From Cyclina sinensis (lineage: Eukaryota; Mollusca; Bivalvia; Venerida; Veneridae): a stretch of 64,000 nucleotides of DNA. Below, one piece after another: positions 24,286-37,499 of this stretch (the first letter of the stretch is position 1; each line of letters begins with the position of its first letter). Location: positions 39,480,780-39,544,779 of the forward strand of contig JAAONU010000001.1 in the NCBI GenBank assembly GCA_012932295.1, in the 5' to 3' direction. The position numbers and the translations under genes are program-made. The notes beneath the pieces were generated by a model that was given only the letters and a program-made list of their open reading frames with translations, searched no databases and was not told where the DNA came from.

Positions 24286-25559
24286 AAAGGATTTCGTTCA
24301 TTCTTGCTTTTATATTAAGGTAAAATCCTCATAAATTTTGTTAAAAAATTTCACAGGAATAAAATGTTTCTGAAAATCTCTAAATGTTTTGTACTGATAA
24401 ATTTCAAAACTAATACAACAACAAAAAATGAAAGAAGAATAGGAGACAGTGTTATAATCTCCCTGGACTATATTTATGAAGTATAAATACACCTATTGAG
24501 AGAATCAAAGTTACCAGTCACAGCAATACGATCTGCCTCTTATTAAGTCAAAACTGAATGTGACAGTTTATTTTGATAGAGTCCGTCCTTCATTATCGTA
24601 CATAATTAATATAATAAATTAAATACACATGTAATTGATGACATAATAAGCCATAATGTTCTGATAAAGTTATTCAATGCATTTGAGAGGGCGCTTCGTA
24701 TCTTCCAGCCTGCAAGAGCTCTGAAGAGACGATCTGAGCGAACTAGATATTTTATAGATCAGAATATTTCCATATCAATATCTATAAATATACAAACCTT
24801 TACAGGAACGTAGGTGGGAGAAATGCTATTGAAAATTCATATGTTCGAAAACAGTTGTTTTTTCCCCATTTTCCATTTGACGTATGATCTTTTTAGCAAA
24901 ACGTTCAAACCTTCTGATAAAGTAATAAAAATCGCAAAAGAAACTGGAAAAGAAGTTGAATTGGGTAGTTTTCAGTTTTATACATTTTTCTTCGCACGCC
25001 TTGTCATTTATGTCTTAACCTTTGACCGTCAGATGAAAGTGGACATTTGAAATCAACGCCAAATCATTGTTTCAAGTGACTTTTATCTCTCTTTTTTTTT
25101 CAAAAGTAACTTTCTGTTAAATGTGTTTTTACTGAGACAGGCGCCATGTGTCAAGAGATAGGTCAAAATGATTGCCTTGGTAAAAGGTGTGCGACAGCCC
25201 TGGTATAAAAAAACACATCACCGTGAAAATGTTTTTATTTACATTTTCTTTTTAAATCAACCCAGTTGAAGTAGAAGGTAACCAAAAATGCACGCGCATG
25301 TTTCTTTAAGACTTTATAAGATTTGTTTCTCCCTTCTTGAAGTATTGGCTGTCAAATGAGTCTGTATTAAAGTTTGATGGATATATTTTGCAAGTGTCAC
25401 CGATCTTACCCATTTCTGGTATCACTACATTATGAATTTTCTAAGCCTTGTTCAATGGTACGAAAAATATAATGATAATTGTTTCTGATTTAAGAGCGAG
25501 TACAGTTTCCTAAGCATATCGTCTTCAACACCTTTTCATAAGTTGTCTTACACGTTCCA
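24286..25559. other. No gene recognised
   Basis: AT-rich single-copy-looking sequence with only short chance frames and an (AT)n stretch near 24.2 kb just before it. I see no exon with credible splice sites and homology. Confidence 0.6.
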
Positions 25560-25817
25560 TTTGAGTTTATAAATCGTTGGTACCGGTTGCCCAATATGAC
25601 TGACGCCCCTTGCAGAGATAACTTATTTATGCTCGTTGTTGGTGGGGGTAGTGCAAGATACAGAAAGCAGAACATTCTAGAGACACCCCTGGTTCTTTTC
25701 CATGCTCAAGTGTACAGCACTGATACATAGAAACTCAGTTTAACGTCTCATACGAAAGACACTAAGTAATGTTAGTGGAGGAGCGGGGGATCGAACTCGC
25801 GACACATGGTCCGCTCC
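25560..25817 (-). mobile_element. tRNA-derived SINE (family A), head shortened
   Basis: On the minus strand the element runs from GGAGCGGACCATGTG through GTCGCGAGTTCGATCCCCC, the GTATGAGACGTTAAACTGAG body and CTTTCTGTATCTTGCACTAC to a TTGGGCAACCGGTACC end. Compared with the 58.2-kb copy, about 30 bp of the tRNA-like head between GGTCC and the B box is missing. Confidence 0.85.
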
Positions 25818-25897
25818 AATTTAACATGTCTTGCACGTACACGTGAGTTGATGGCTTATATCTCCGCCTGGTTGACGGCCGGAAGTGTCTGTGCTAT

Positions 25898-26678
25898 CCA
25901 CAGCAATCATAAATTTTATCAATGTCGGCCAGCTGGAAGAACTTGTCCATCATCATAAGCATATAGAAAAAACTACAGCAGTGCAACACCTTTTTCGGGA
26001 ACCTTCCGAAAACACTATTTTATGCATTGTCTTGCAAGGAAAGCAGTCCAAGTGAAAAGAATAATGCCTATTCTTAATGAATGCATCAAAATCCAATGCA
26101 ATTCTTGTCGTTTAGTAGTCTTCCAGACGATATTTCAATTGTTAGAGATGACTCCAATGAGGTATTGTTGTTGTAAACCGGTAATAATCTGCTACCTTAC
26201 GACACAAACATGCTATAAGGACTCTTATTTTAACCAACATTTCGGCACGGGGACGCTATTCCGCGGACTAGATTTGCTGCTTTTCATTACAAGGTGCACT
26301 CGCATAAAAACATCTTGTAAATGTGATAAAAAGGCAACAAATCTAGTCCGCGTAACAGCGTCCCAATGCCGAGATGTTGGTAAAAACTAGAGACCGTATA
26401 TAGCATGGTTGTGTCGGGGGGTAACAACTTACGCCTTATGGAGATGCCGTCGTCGATAGCGATTTTAAAATCGGCTGGAGAAGAATTAAACGACAAGAAT
26501 TGCATTGGATTTTGATGCATTTATTAAGTATAGACATGGTCTATTTTTACTTGTATGATAATGGATAAAATAGTGTTTTCGGAGAGTGCCCGAGAAACGG
26601 CGTTGCACTCCTGTTGTTTTTTTCTATATGCTTATTTTTCGAACTAGCTGGCATTGATAAAATTTCTGATTCCTGTGG
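25898..26678. mobile_element. Long imperfect palindrome (fold-back/MITE-like element)
   Basis: The left arm (about 25898-26290) reappears as a reverse complement in the right arm (about 26310-26678). Matching blocks include AAATTTTATCAATG, ATAAGCATATAGAAAAAA, CCGAAAACACTATTTTAT, ATGCATCAAAATCCAATGCA and GCGGACTAGATTTG. Arms are roughly 70-80% alike by eye, with small indels and about 15-20 bp at the centre. The right arm read on the minus strand is open for 77 codons from an ATG, while the same start in the left arm meets a stop after 31 codons. There is no recognised protein. Confidence 0.8.
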
Positions 26679-29600
26679 TGTTATCATTTTCTGGTACCAT
26701 TTATTTCCAATTGGAAAACCTCGGTCATGACGGCTAAACCACACAAAGTGATCGTGAGAGTGTTCCGATTGCATTTCATCCGAATGGTAGGCTTTCGATC
26801 GAAACTCAAATGCCTTTCATAATTTTTCTTAGAGAAATAAATATACCTCCAAAAATGACAGAGAAATGAAGAAAGGAACAAGCAACTTGACAAGGTCCGT
26901 CGCAGTAAAAAACTGGTGTATATAGATATGATTATAAAAAGGCGTTTTTCTTTTTAAAGAAATTTAATACATTTGAAACAAACATTTGAAAGAAGGTTGT
27001 TAGTATATAAGGTAACAATTTACAGAATGTTTACGACATTTTGAAAATTTTAATATGATTTCAAATGTAACATTGTAAAAGTATCAATATCAGATTTCAA
27101 ATTAAAAACAAAAGCTGAATTGGATATGACTGTCTCAAAACATAATAATGACGAAGCATATTTTTATTTAAATACCGCCTTATACATTTACCTTGAGTAA
27201 TCTTGTCACTTATGCAGCCTCATCTATCATCAGCATAATTTAAAACAGTTTGTTACATGCCGGAAAGTGCGACCGGGAACAAATCTTTCATCATTTAATC
27301 ATTTATTCCACAACACGAACATTTTATTATTGATATGTACGTTTATTTTATTCCTGTTGCATGAACTGTAAATTAAAAAGGCTGTTTCATGCGAGTAAAA
27401 GTAGACCAAGATGTTTTTATAAATAATCACCGTGAGATTTTACTCCTAGAATTAAGTCTTTTAGCTACAGTAAGTCATGGATAGGGATTAATATATAAGT
27501 TGGAAGAACTTGCTTCTCAATCGATGTAAAAGAAATAGGCTTTAACTTAATCTGGGGTAACAAGCAAGTCACAATGTACCTCAGAAGATGGTAAAATTGA
27601 TCTGTACCGATTGACTTTCTCAAAAAATCAATACAGTTTACTTGAAATTCGAAATACATGTAAGTCAATACGTTGATTTAATTTATGTTTAAGGATTTAA
27701 TAGCTGTACAGTTATTCAAATCAAATTATTTTGAAAGCCCCTCTTGAACACGCAGTCGCTCTGTCTATTGAAACAGTCACGCCCATAATTTTCACATGCT
27801 CAGGTCGCCCTTAAAAGGTAAACTAAATGGGGTCAAAATGACCACATTTTAACTGACCAGCGGTCATTAAAAACTAATCTGCAGTAATGTTTCTGCTAGT
27901 GGTCAGTAGAAGAGTAACAAGCTTGACCAACAGGTCTGATTAAATATGTGTGCACTTCTAATTAATCATACATTAAGTGACCGGGCATCGGGACATCGTC
28001 CGACTTCTGAATGAAACTCTTGTCTTAAAAGCCAAAGAAAGGGTCAACAACAAAGTTTAATAGCGTTTCTTTTTTGTTTCCAGCTTGTTTGATCTTTTGA
28101 TTTTTTTTTACATTTATTTCTCTTTCAAAATCATTGATGGTTTTTTTCCCCGGACATATATGCAAGGAGTTAGAAACACCCACGTTTGACATTGAAAGCT
28201 CACAATGTTGAGCATAAATTGCTTAGCAATCAGTCTCATGTAAACTTTAAATGTATTTATCCAAACTTTCATCCGTGTTTATTTATTATTTTATAATAGA
28301 ACTGAGTTTCCATGGCTTGTTAGGATAACTTCAACCCGTTTGGTCCAGCAGTTACATAACACTGGCTGTACAAATAGCCCCGGGTTCCGTATAACTAGAC
28401 CAACCGCCGAGCAATAATCCAGATTTATAGCGAGGTGGCGTAAAGAGTAAGCCTTTCAATGGACAACACAGCGAAGACTCTTTCATAAAATGCTTTGAAA
28501 TACTCCAGATGAAATTCTACCAATTATAGCTAATTAGATCCTTCCTTTTGTAGTAGAAGTGTACTGGCGCGCGCTCCTTATGATGCAATGAGGGCCAAAT
28601 CCAGCCTACATGGCTTGCATTATACACCCCGGGCACTAGTTTTACAATGTCTCCAGAACGGACCCGTTTTATGGACACCACTCAAGAACTGGATAAGATT
28701 CAGGAATAATCTAATTAAACTCAAAGACAATGAGGTCAGTGTCGCATTTGTTTTGCTCTCGCGCGCTTTTGTCGTCTGGGCTGGAAATTATGAGCTTCAT
28801 TTGCTTATTTGATTTCTTATAAGTCGCCTATTTATCTACAATTACAAAGATTGATCGTCTAAAAACATAACTTTGAAAAGCTCAATTGTTTTGAAATAAA
28901 TTGATAAGAATTTATATAAATAATTATCAAATATTTCAGAAACCGTTATATCGTGTGACTTGAGTCGATGCCCAAATAGTTAAAGATATATGGAGACACT
29001 GACAAGACATTTCAAATTAATGTTACAGTCCGACGGTGTCCGACCTTAAAAGTAATTTATTAAAAATTTCGTCCATTGTCCAGAACGTATGCAAATAGAC
29101 TGGTTGTCCGGTTGTTTACACAAGTGCGGACAGTCCAACATTTATCACCCGGCATGATATCATATCAATGACATGTAAATTAAACTTGTAAATTGTTACC
29201 AAGGTGTTTCAGTTATTCTAAAGGCCGCAACTACGCTATTAATTAAATCTTCAATTTCAACCGGACGTCTTCAATTAGGTGGTGTCCTATTGTGTCCATT
29301 GTCCAAAGGCGCTCGAATGGGATGCCTTCATTTCCAGGACAGTGCACAAATGCACAGATAAAGTAGGATGGCTATTTGCTTGGCACAGACATACCGGCCT
29401 CAAAGTTTATTTTCATAAAATCTTAACGTAAACATATTGCATTGGATGGCACGGAAAGGTCCTTGCGGATGTAGCTATGAAAATGTTTTCTCCAAACTGG
29501 AGAGGCAAAAATTGAATAAGACGACTCATTTTAATATTTTCTCGTGACAAACAGGAACGTCATAAGAAGAGAGTTACTCATAAACCATCCGAAACAATTG

Positions 29601-31930
29601 CATAATTCTCATTAACCTCAGAAAATAAAGATTTTAAACAAACTGACATGACACTGACAATAATTTATTTTGTTCTATGGCCGAAAGAAAACAAAATATA
29701 CATGATGTAGTAAATATTTCAAAGAACGATCTCCTAGTGACATATTTTTAATCTGTTTCGTCATTCGGTCCCACCGATCACGTGATAACGTCACTGATAT
29801 AATATTTACATTTTTTCAGCAAGACATTTTCTAATTTGTTATAAGAGACATGATACTTATCAAAATGAAATGATAGTATCTAAAGCTTCGGGGGAAGTTG
29901 ACGAATAAACAATTGGCGTACATTGTGGCCCCATAAAATCAACAATGACGAAGTAATCCGAACGCTTTACGTGCCCTTGTGAGTCAGAGGTGTTACTTTT
30001 GATCGTCCAGATAAAAACACATCATTGCATTGTTCAACTTTAGCGCCTCATAACTTAAGAAACTAAAGAAATTTGTTTACCAAAGGGTCAATGTCCAATC
30101 TTGATCTAAAATATATACCCAAACAAATTTTCTTGACATTTTTAGCATATGAAAAAGGACAGATGTCAACATTGAAAGATTTTTTATGACTTCACCGTAT
30201 CTTATTCCATCAGTCTAAGAACATCTATATTTGTTCTAGCTTTGACTGCTGAGTGGCCCTGGTTTGGGATTCGAAGTCCAGCTATTCTACGTTTGCAGAC
30301 ATGCTAAAATATGAAAAATTGATTTAAACTACCAGTCGTCATTTCACAGTAGATATCAGTCTGACGTGCATAATCACAAAGTGTCGGGATAAGATTTTTG
30401 ATTTTCGTAACAACAACAAAATCGTGTCAGTGAAGTTTGCTTTTCAGTTTAAAGGACATCGTGTCAAATAAGCAATTCTGAAGAAAGTCAGAGACGATAA
30501 TCACGTCTGTTCTGTCATAAAGTATAAAAAGAGACATATCAAGAAAATACAAATGTAACTGTGGTCACCCTCCACACGATTATCTTTTTAATGTTTTAAG
30601 ATAACTACCACTGCACTAATGGTACGTCCATATGCCAATCTAACACCATAATTATATATACATTTAATAAAACCTGTACGAATCTTAGAAATGATTGAAT
30701 ATACCGTTGGAGAATAATGAAAAGTGTGTGGATGATTTAAGACGTAAAATAAGTTGAAGATTATCCAAAAGATTCATCTGAAGCCATAGGAAAATCTATT
30801 AGCCCGGCGGGGAGTACAATCCTCACGCGGGATTAAATACGAATTTGATGTATCCGAAAGACTTACGACAGAAAATTACCTCGCATAGGCGAATCTGATT
30901 AACATCTTTTGAAAATACACCCTTCATCTAATAAAGAAAGTTCGTTAATGGATTTCGAAATATTTTACATACTAAATATGTAATAAACTTTCCTTCATTT
31001 CGCATGAGGGAGTTTCTGAAGTGGGCAAGACATTTATGATGTATTATGACTAACTGAATGCGAACTGTAAGCGTGCTGTCTATTTCTGTCGCGTGGAGTA
31101 CAAACCCATCTGCGTCTTAGTTTTTCCTTGTCGCTTAAGCCCATGGAAAAAAAAGTTCACTACAGTAGATGTAGTTGTAGATGTTTTGAGATTTATAGCA
31201 GCCAATATATTGCAGATGAAACTGTAACAATATTCTTGACGCTCAAAACAAATATTTGGCCCAGTATCGAATCTCTGTTTGGTTAATATGGTGACGTGGC
31301 TTTTGATAAAGATACATGGGGCCAAACGTTGTCACAGAGCACCTCTTTGAACAAGTAAGTTACCAGTTCGAGCATCATAAATCTCAACAACAGATGTACT
31401 TATAACCTAAAATTTCAAATCATTTTGTACTTTTACTGGCTTAATTTCTTTATGATAACACAACGCAAACGGCTGTAAATTTTCATATAACCAAGAACGC
31501 AGTAGTGTAATACACGCGTGCAAATATACAAATATATTGAAGATAAAACCTTACAAAGTTTAAAATTACATTTTTCAAAGACCTTGAATAGTGAAGTAGT
31601 TTGCCTGAATAAAGAATTACCTTTCATATTAATCCATTTCAGTGCAGACACGTAAAATTATTTATGCTCCAAGCAGATTTATTACTTAACAATAGGATGA
31701 AAGGCGACAGGGATTTTATTTACGTATGTATTAAAAAAATGTAAAGGCAGAAGGTACATGATCGATCAAGACATAAGAAAAACGCAGACGACAGTCAAAC
31801 CACTCGCTGTGATATTAAACAAGTAATTACATACTAAACATATAGGAACGTAAGTTTGTACAGAGGCACTGTCACAAGTTATTTGCTTTTATGTATATTA
31901 AGTAATGTTATTGCGTGGATCTTTTATCAA
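26679..31930. other. No gene recognised
   Basis: AT-rich sequence with only short frames in all six readings. I found no conserved domain, no tRNA-like element and no tandem array. Unannotated old repeats may be present but cannot be supported from the window alone. Confidence 0.55.
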
Positions 31931-31941
31931 CATGTATGGTA

Positions 31942-31958
31942 AATAAACTTGACTTGAA
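31942..31958 (+). mobile_element. LINE-type 3' tail
   Basis: AATAAA is joined to CTTGACTTGA, the same arrangement as at 5804-5820. No reverse transcriptase frame was found upstream, so at most a 5'-truncated insertion. Confidence 0.35.
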
Positions 31959-33319
31959 TAGCTAAACTTTCTGAAAGCATCGAAATAAATTTATGCTCTC
32001 ACCTGATAGATGTATGCTTAATGTAGCTTAAAGACTCGGATTTTTTTATTTTGTTGTCAACATACTGGTATGCATTTGCGCAAGCGAAAAGAGAGAACTG
32101 AGAATATACAACGTGAAGGTCAATGTCGCTCTCTTGGCAATGTTTCAAGTTTCAACTTGGTCAGTTGGACAGCTTTTTACAGTCGCTTCATGAGAAGCAA
32201 CACTATCATCTTTCATAATAAACTTTTACCAAGTTGCCTTGTCAAGTCATGAGCGGTGTTCGAACTCTTGTATCAAAGTCTGGGGAGGTTTGGTAACTGG
32301 TTATATATCAGCGACGGAGAAGGCCACGCGCGACTATGTCTGGTCTCAAGGATTTTGTACTGCTTGTCTATTCTCGGCTACAAACAAGAAGAAAAAGATA
32401 ATGTACGAAATGGCCTTAAGACGGTCAAGGTCATTAATAAAACTTAATTACCCAGCTTCTTTTATTCTCATGGCGAGATTGTACCATATAACACTCAATG
32501 GATATATATATAAACGTAACGAAGTCGAGTTCAGATTTCACACTTAATTCAAATGCAATGAATAAAAAGAGAATCAGTCGGCTTAAATATCAGTATACAT
32601 CTTTAAGGCTACATCAGGCTTTCATAAGTCTTCCTTCAGGCATGATTTACTTCACAATTATAATGCGCAGTTCATGTTTTCTAGGTTTCCTTTTTTCACT
32701 TTTATCAAACATTAGTAAACAATGATACAGTCAATGGTAAAGAGAAGGAATTTACAGTTATTTATCCGTAGAAAGAAGTTTATTAAATTGTTTTTAACAT
32801 TTTTAACTCCTATTTCACGGTTTAAGACATCAAATGCTGTATACCCTTTGAAGATGATAAAATCTCTTGGACTAAAATTAAAAATAAGCCTTAATTGATT
32901 TCAACATAAATAAATACGTTCCGAACTCCAATCAAGGATGAAATTAGCTTTAAAAGTTATCCTCACCGATTCCCTTTTATGATATTAACATCTATATCTT
33001 TATGCCCCTCTTAACAACTATGATACTCGTAGCCTGTACCCGCTTTACTCATTTCTCTGGACATCGCGTGCAAAAATGTCGTCTGGCTTTTTGTTGTTGT
33101 CTACTTTCAAAGTACTTAGCATTTTAATGGAGATATGATAAAGATATGCCAGACTTGGCCGTAAGAGAATAAATACAGGAATAATTATCCAAATTTGAAC
33201 AAACGACCTGCTTCAGATCACCTTCCTCCTGTAACCAGGTGTGCCTCTGTAGTGTATCTGTTTAACAAGTGCGAGTTTCAAACGAGAAAGAGAACATTTC
33301 TTTTATCAAATAGTTAATG

Positions 33320-33525
33320 TTATACTGATCACAAACATTGGGTTATACTAATCATCTAGGTGGCGTTCGTCCTTATCACATATTTGACATTATACTAATT
33401 ACCGATTGGTATTTATACTGATAGCATATTTGGTGTTTATACTGATTAACATTTTGGCATTAATACTGATCAGATATATGTTGCTTAAACAGATTCGGTG
33501 CTTATTTTTGTCACATATTCAACCT
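33320..33525. repeat. Degenerate ~33-bp tandem repeat
   Basis: TTATACTGAT/TTATACTAAT followed by CACATATTTG or a variant recurs about six times with poor spacing. It directly precedes the dyad repeat at 33.5 kb and may be an older, decayed array. Confidence 0.6.
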
Positions 33526-33534
33526 TTGGTCTTA

Positions 33535-34410
33535 ATTAGATCTGGAATGAACAACCTAGTCTTTACTAGTTCTGGACAGAACAACTTGGGTTTAATAGTT
33601 CTGGACAGAACAATTGGAGTACTAGTATATTTGTTTTGGACAGAACAACTTTGGTTATAAGTTATGGACAGAACAACTTGATTTTATCAGGTCTGGACAG
33701 AACAACTTAGGTTATAAATTCTGGACAGAACAACTTGATGTAATTAGTTCTGAACAGAATAACTTGTGTTTTTGGTAATTTATTAGATCTGGACAAAATA
33801 ACTTGGTCTTTATTAGTGTTGGCCAGAACAACTTGTCTTTATTAGTTCTGGACAACACAACCTGGTCTTTATCATTATACTTGGTCTTTGTTTTTTTCTT
33901 GAAAAAACAAACTGGTATTTATTTTTTCTTGAAAGAACAACTTGGCCTTTATTAGTTTTTGAAAGAACAACATGGCCTTTATTAGTTCATGAAAGAACAA
34001 ATTGATCTTAATTAGTTCTTTAAAAAAAACAAATTGGTCTTAATTAGTTCTTTAAAAAAAACAGTTTGGTCTTTACTAGCTCTTGAAAGAACAAATTGGT
34101 CTGTATTAGTTTTTGGAAGAACAACTTGGTCTTTGTTAGTTCTTTCAAGAACAACTTGTTTTTGTTAGTTCTTGAAATAACAACTTGGTCTTTATTAGTT
34201 CATGAAATAACAACTTGGTCTTTATTAGTCCTTGAAAGAACAGCTTGGTCTTAATTAGTTCTTGTAAGAACAACTTTGTCTTTTTTTGTTCTTGAAAGAA
34301 CAACTTGGTCTTTATTAGTTCTCAAAAGAACAACTCTTTTTTTTAGTCCTTGAAAGAACAACTTGGTCTTTATTAATTACTGAAAGAACAACTTGGTCTC
34401 TTTTGTTAGA
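33535..34410. repeat. ~31-bp tandem repeat with an inverted-repeat core
   Basis: About 27 units of the form TTTATTAGTTCT..AGAACAACTTGG, with period 28-36 bp. The core is a short dyad. In the first third it is mostly GTTCTGGACAGAAC; from about 33.9 kb it is mostly GTTCTTGAAAGAAC. Arms are largely kept while the two central bases vary (GA, TC, GT). Confidence 0.92.
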
Positions 34411-34894
34411 TTAGTCAAGTGGAAACGTAACAAATATAAACATAAAGGTAGGAATGCAAATCGACATAAAACATACTTATAAAGTGAAATCCTTTTTATG
34501 AATTTTATACGAATATTAACAAATTAACCCACTGACAATTCAGCGTTTTTCATAGACCTCTTTTATACTTTGAGAATGTTCATTAATAAGCCTTACCTCC
34601 TTTAATGACATTTTTCTCAGGTTTATGATTATGTTTAAGTGCTATTTTAAAAATCCTAAAGAGAAAAAATCTAATTGCAGTTGCATTGTAAAGCAAAAAT
34701 ATGTGTATATAATGAGATTTCATGTTATTTGCCTCAAAAGAAAACATTTCAATTATGGCACTACGATTTTGATATTTCTGCAGCTGGTTTGAAATTACAT
34801 TGTATAATCTTTCTAATCTTTCTAAATTTTTCAATTATGTTGTGAAATGCATGATTGATTTTTGCTTGCAAAGCTGTATTAAACAACTCTTTTT

Positions 34895-34965
34895 GTTATG
34901 TTATGTTGTGTTGTGTTGTGTCGTGTCGTGCCGTGCCGTGTCGTGTCGTGTGCCGTGCCGTGCAA
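34895..34965. repeat. TGTYG/TGCCG pentanucleotide microsatellite
   Basis: GTTAT, GTTGT, GTCGT and GTGCC units succeed one another in blocks, then decay into GCAATGCCATACCATGC. It explains two overlapping cysteine- and arginine-rich short frames here. Confidence 0.9.
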
Positions 34966-34979
34966 TGCCATACCATGCT

Positions 34980-37340
34980 TTGCTTTGTGAGAATTTCCAC
35001 CGAGTTTTTACTGCAACACATCAGACAGAAAGCTATTGTTGAGATCTGGTGCCAAAGGCCTGAGTCATGTTTGCAGATAGAAATGGGAAATTATTAAGTT
35101 GTAAAGTATTATCACGTTAAGTTTATATAACCCTATTGATAAGTATTACGTTTATTACATATATTTTCGAGCAAGTGCCCCTTTCTAGCCTTTTCAGAAT
35201 GGATTCTCTATATATTTAGGATCGACTGACCTTGCATTTTTTAATGCGAAACCTAGTGCTGTAAATGTCAGATTATTCTTTTTGCAAAAACATTTGAACA
35301 ACTTTGAGTTGTTTTTTTTCAGACTTCCACTAAGAACAAAGTAAAGTCCTGTACTCCTTTCGTTTGCATGTCGTATTCATACACTCTCTCTGTAGCTAAT
35401 TGTTTCCATTTCGTTTAGACTTTGAATTGTACATTTTTTCTATTATTTTCAGTGTCAGCATTTTTGCTCCGAAAGCAAGACCTCAATGTGCAGGGTTAAA
35501 TGTCGTTTTGCTGACTGATTGCTGGAAGTATTGGATTAAAACGCTATTGAAATTTTTGTCACCCTGATCCGCCATGATGGACAGGAACTGTTCTTCGCGA
35601 TTCCCGGATGTGCGCGAAGCCGTCACATGACAATACCACGTGACAGCATGACACTAATTCTACACGCCTACTTTCATGTTCTCGGTATCAATATCAAGCA
35701 ATTACAATGGCGATAAATGTAAAAATCCTGTTTTACAACAGGTGTGCACGTTTTAATTTAATTTATTTTCGTCGGTCAATTGTTGAAAAGAGGTTTAACG
35801 GTGGATATCACGCTTTTTATGCTGTCATAAACCCTGACGTTTATTCTCTATTTTTGGCTGCAACCAATTACAAATCTAACAAGCTCAGTTGATGACAATT
35901 TTACAATTTCACGTCAAAGCCACGAAAAGATAAAGCACCATGAGGGGAACATATCAGATTAAATCTAAAGCTCGAACTCGTTTTATAACAAACAAGAACT
36001 ACCATTGAATTTTCAGTGAGAGAGGTTGCTTGTAAAATTATACCATGGCCTTTTTTCCTGTAAAAGCAGAGGGTTTAATTTATAGCGCTTCAAAACCTGC
36101 TGCACATACTCGCACATTCGCACTTCCGACAACAAATCTTTTCATTCTAGCTATTACATTTTAAATTATATTATAACCAATATCTGTGCATTGTTTACCT
36201 TCACTTCAATAATTCAAAGTATGTTTCCTAACGTAACTGTGAACCGAAATTATATTACCTTCATGAGCATTAAAAGTTTGCGTCAGTTTTATAGTACCGC
36301 TTGGTTATCATTTTCTTTTTTTTTCTAAAAGTGAGCAACCAGGGGTAATGTTCTCATACAGCACTGATACAACAAACATTTACTTGTACGGATAAATATA
36401 CAAATATAGTCATTGTACCCCGCTTAACAAGTGCCTTTTCATGCCTAAAATCTTTTGTGAGAAATTTTGATCGGGTGGTATTGAAAGAGGTTATGCAAAC
36501 AATGGAACCTTTGCTTAAAATCTTACACAAACAAATATGCTGGGAAAATCTAATTTCAAAGATAAATATTTTTCATCAAAACTAATAGGGATTTTGATTG
36601 AACTGAGGGTTTTTATACAGGTTATACAAGATATATGGCTCGTGAATGTGAAAGAAAGTACAACAAGTTTTTCAATACAGGCTTGCGACTGTTCACCTTA
36701 AGCCTCGGTTTGATATTGTGTGTGAATACGCCAATACCCTAACAATTTCCGCTATTTTCATTAACAAGTCTTTAACTGTTACTACACTTTAATTCTTTAA
36801 TTTTTGTACTTACTATTTTACCAAATTTATGAAGTCTGTGCGATAGAATAAACGTTTTGTTCTGGTTTATTATTAAGGTTTTTTTCCGTTCCTATCTGGG
36901 AACAACAAATATTATATTAGGTCCCAGTTCCTAGTAAGGGGAATTACGTCATTTAGAATCTCGGTGGAAATGCATGTGCGTCCTACTAAGCACGAAAATA
37001 TATGATATATGTTATCAATCAGTGAAAATATATTCTTTAATATATGGTGTCGATGAAAAAAGCGACTCGCTAAGAGTTAGCAATACTGTACGAAGTGAAT
37101 AAATAGAATAATTTAGCCAACGAATTTACATACTTTTTAGATCATAATATATTTTAGCGCCATGATTTGTATAAGATATATTATATATTCTCACGATAAT
37201 GTTTATCTTATTATAATTAGTTATAACTGATGCGCATTTTATGTAAGAAAACATATGAGATGGTTTTATGTATAAGACAGATAACAAAACAGAGAAAAAG
37301 AGGAGTTGTGACTTTGTTTTATATTATCTTGGAAACCCAG
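34980..37340. other. No gene recognised
   Basis: AT-rich, with short frames only. I see no splice-bounded exon with homology and no repeat array. Confidence 0.55.
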
Positions 37341-37346
37341 TAGTGT

Positions 37347-37410
37347 CAACAAACAGTGGGTGGGGGAAATAACCCTGGACTCCCAGTCCGAAGGTCGCAG
37401 GCTTGAATCT
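37347..37410 (+). mobile_element. tRNA-like fragment, possible SINE head
   Basis: GTGGGTGGGGGAAATAACCC and, 30 bp on, GGTCGCAGGCTTGAATCTCA are in the spacing of Pol III A and B boxes. Arms do not pair well enough for a functional tRNA. A decayed SINE head is the best reading. Confidence 0.3.
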
Positions 37411-37499
37411 CATTGAGTAATAGATTATCCTGTGAATTTCTGTACACGCCCTCGTTTGAAATATCAGTTTGAACTCACGAAGTAGAAATTATCGAGGGG

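Noticed and set aside
26022..26390. 122-codon frame
   Set aside because: It spans one arm and the centre of the palindromic element, begins with a non-ATG codon and has no recognised domain. Treated as part of the element.
32239..32547. 102-codon plus-strand frame and a nested 63-codon frame
   Set aside because: No domain recognised; a different frame over the same bases is equally open, as expected by chance.
33535..34410. Heat-shock elements or glucocorticoid-type response elements
   Set aside because: TTCTTGAA gives only one TTCnnGAA pair without the alternating third site, and AGAAC/GTTCT are in the wrong order and spacing for a GRE.
34800..35097. Two overlapping cysteine/arginine-rich 80-codon frames
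   Set aside because: They come from the pentanucleotide microsatellite; low-complexity translation.
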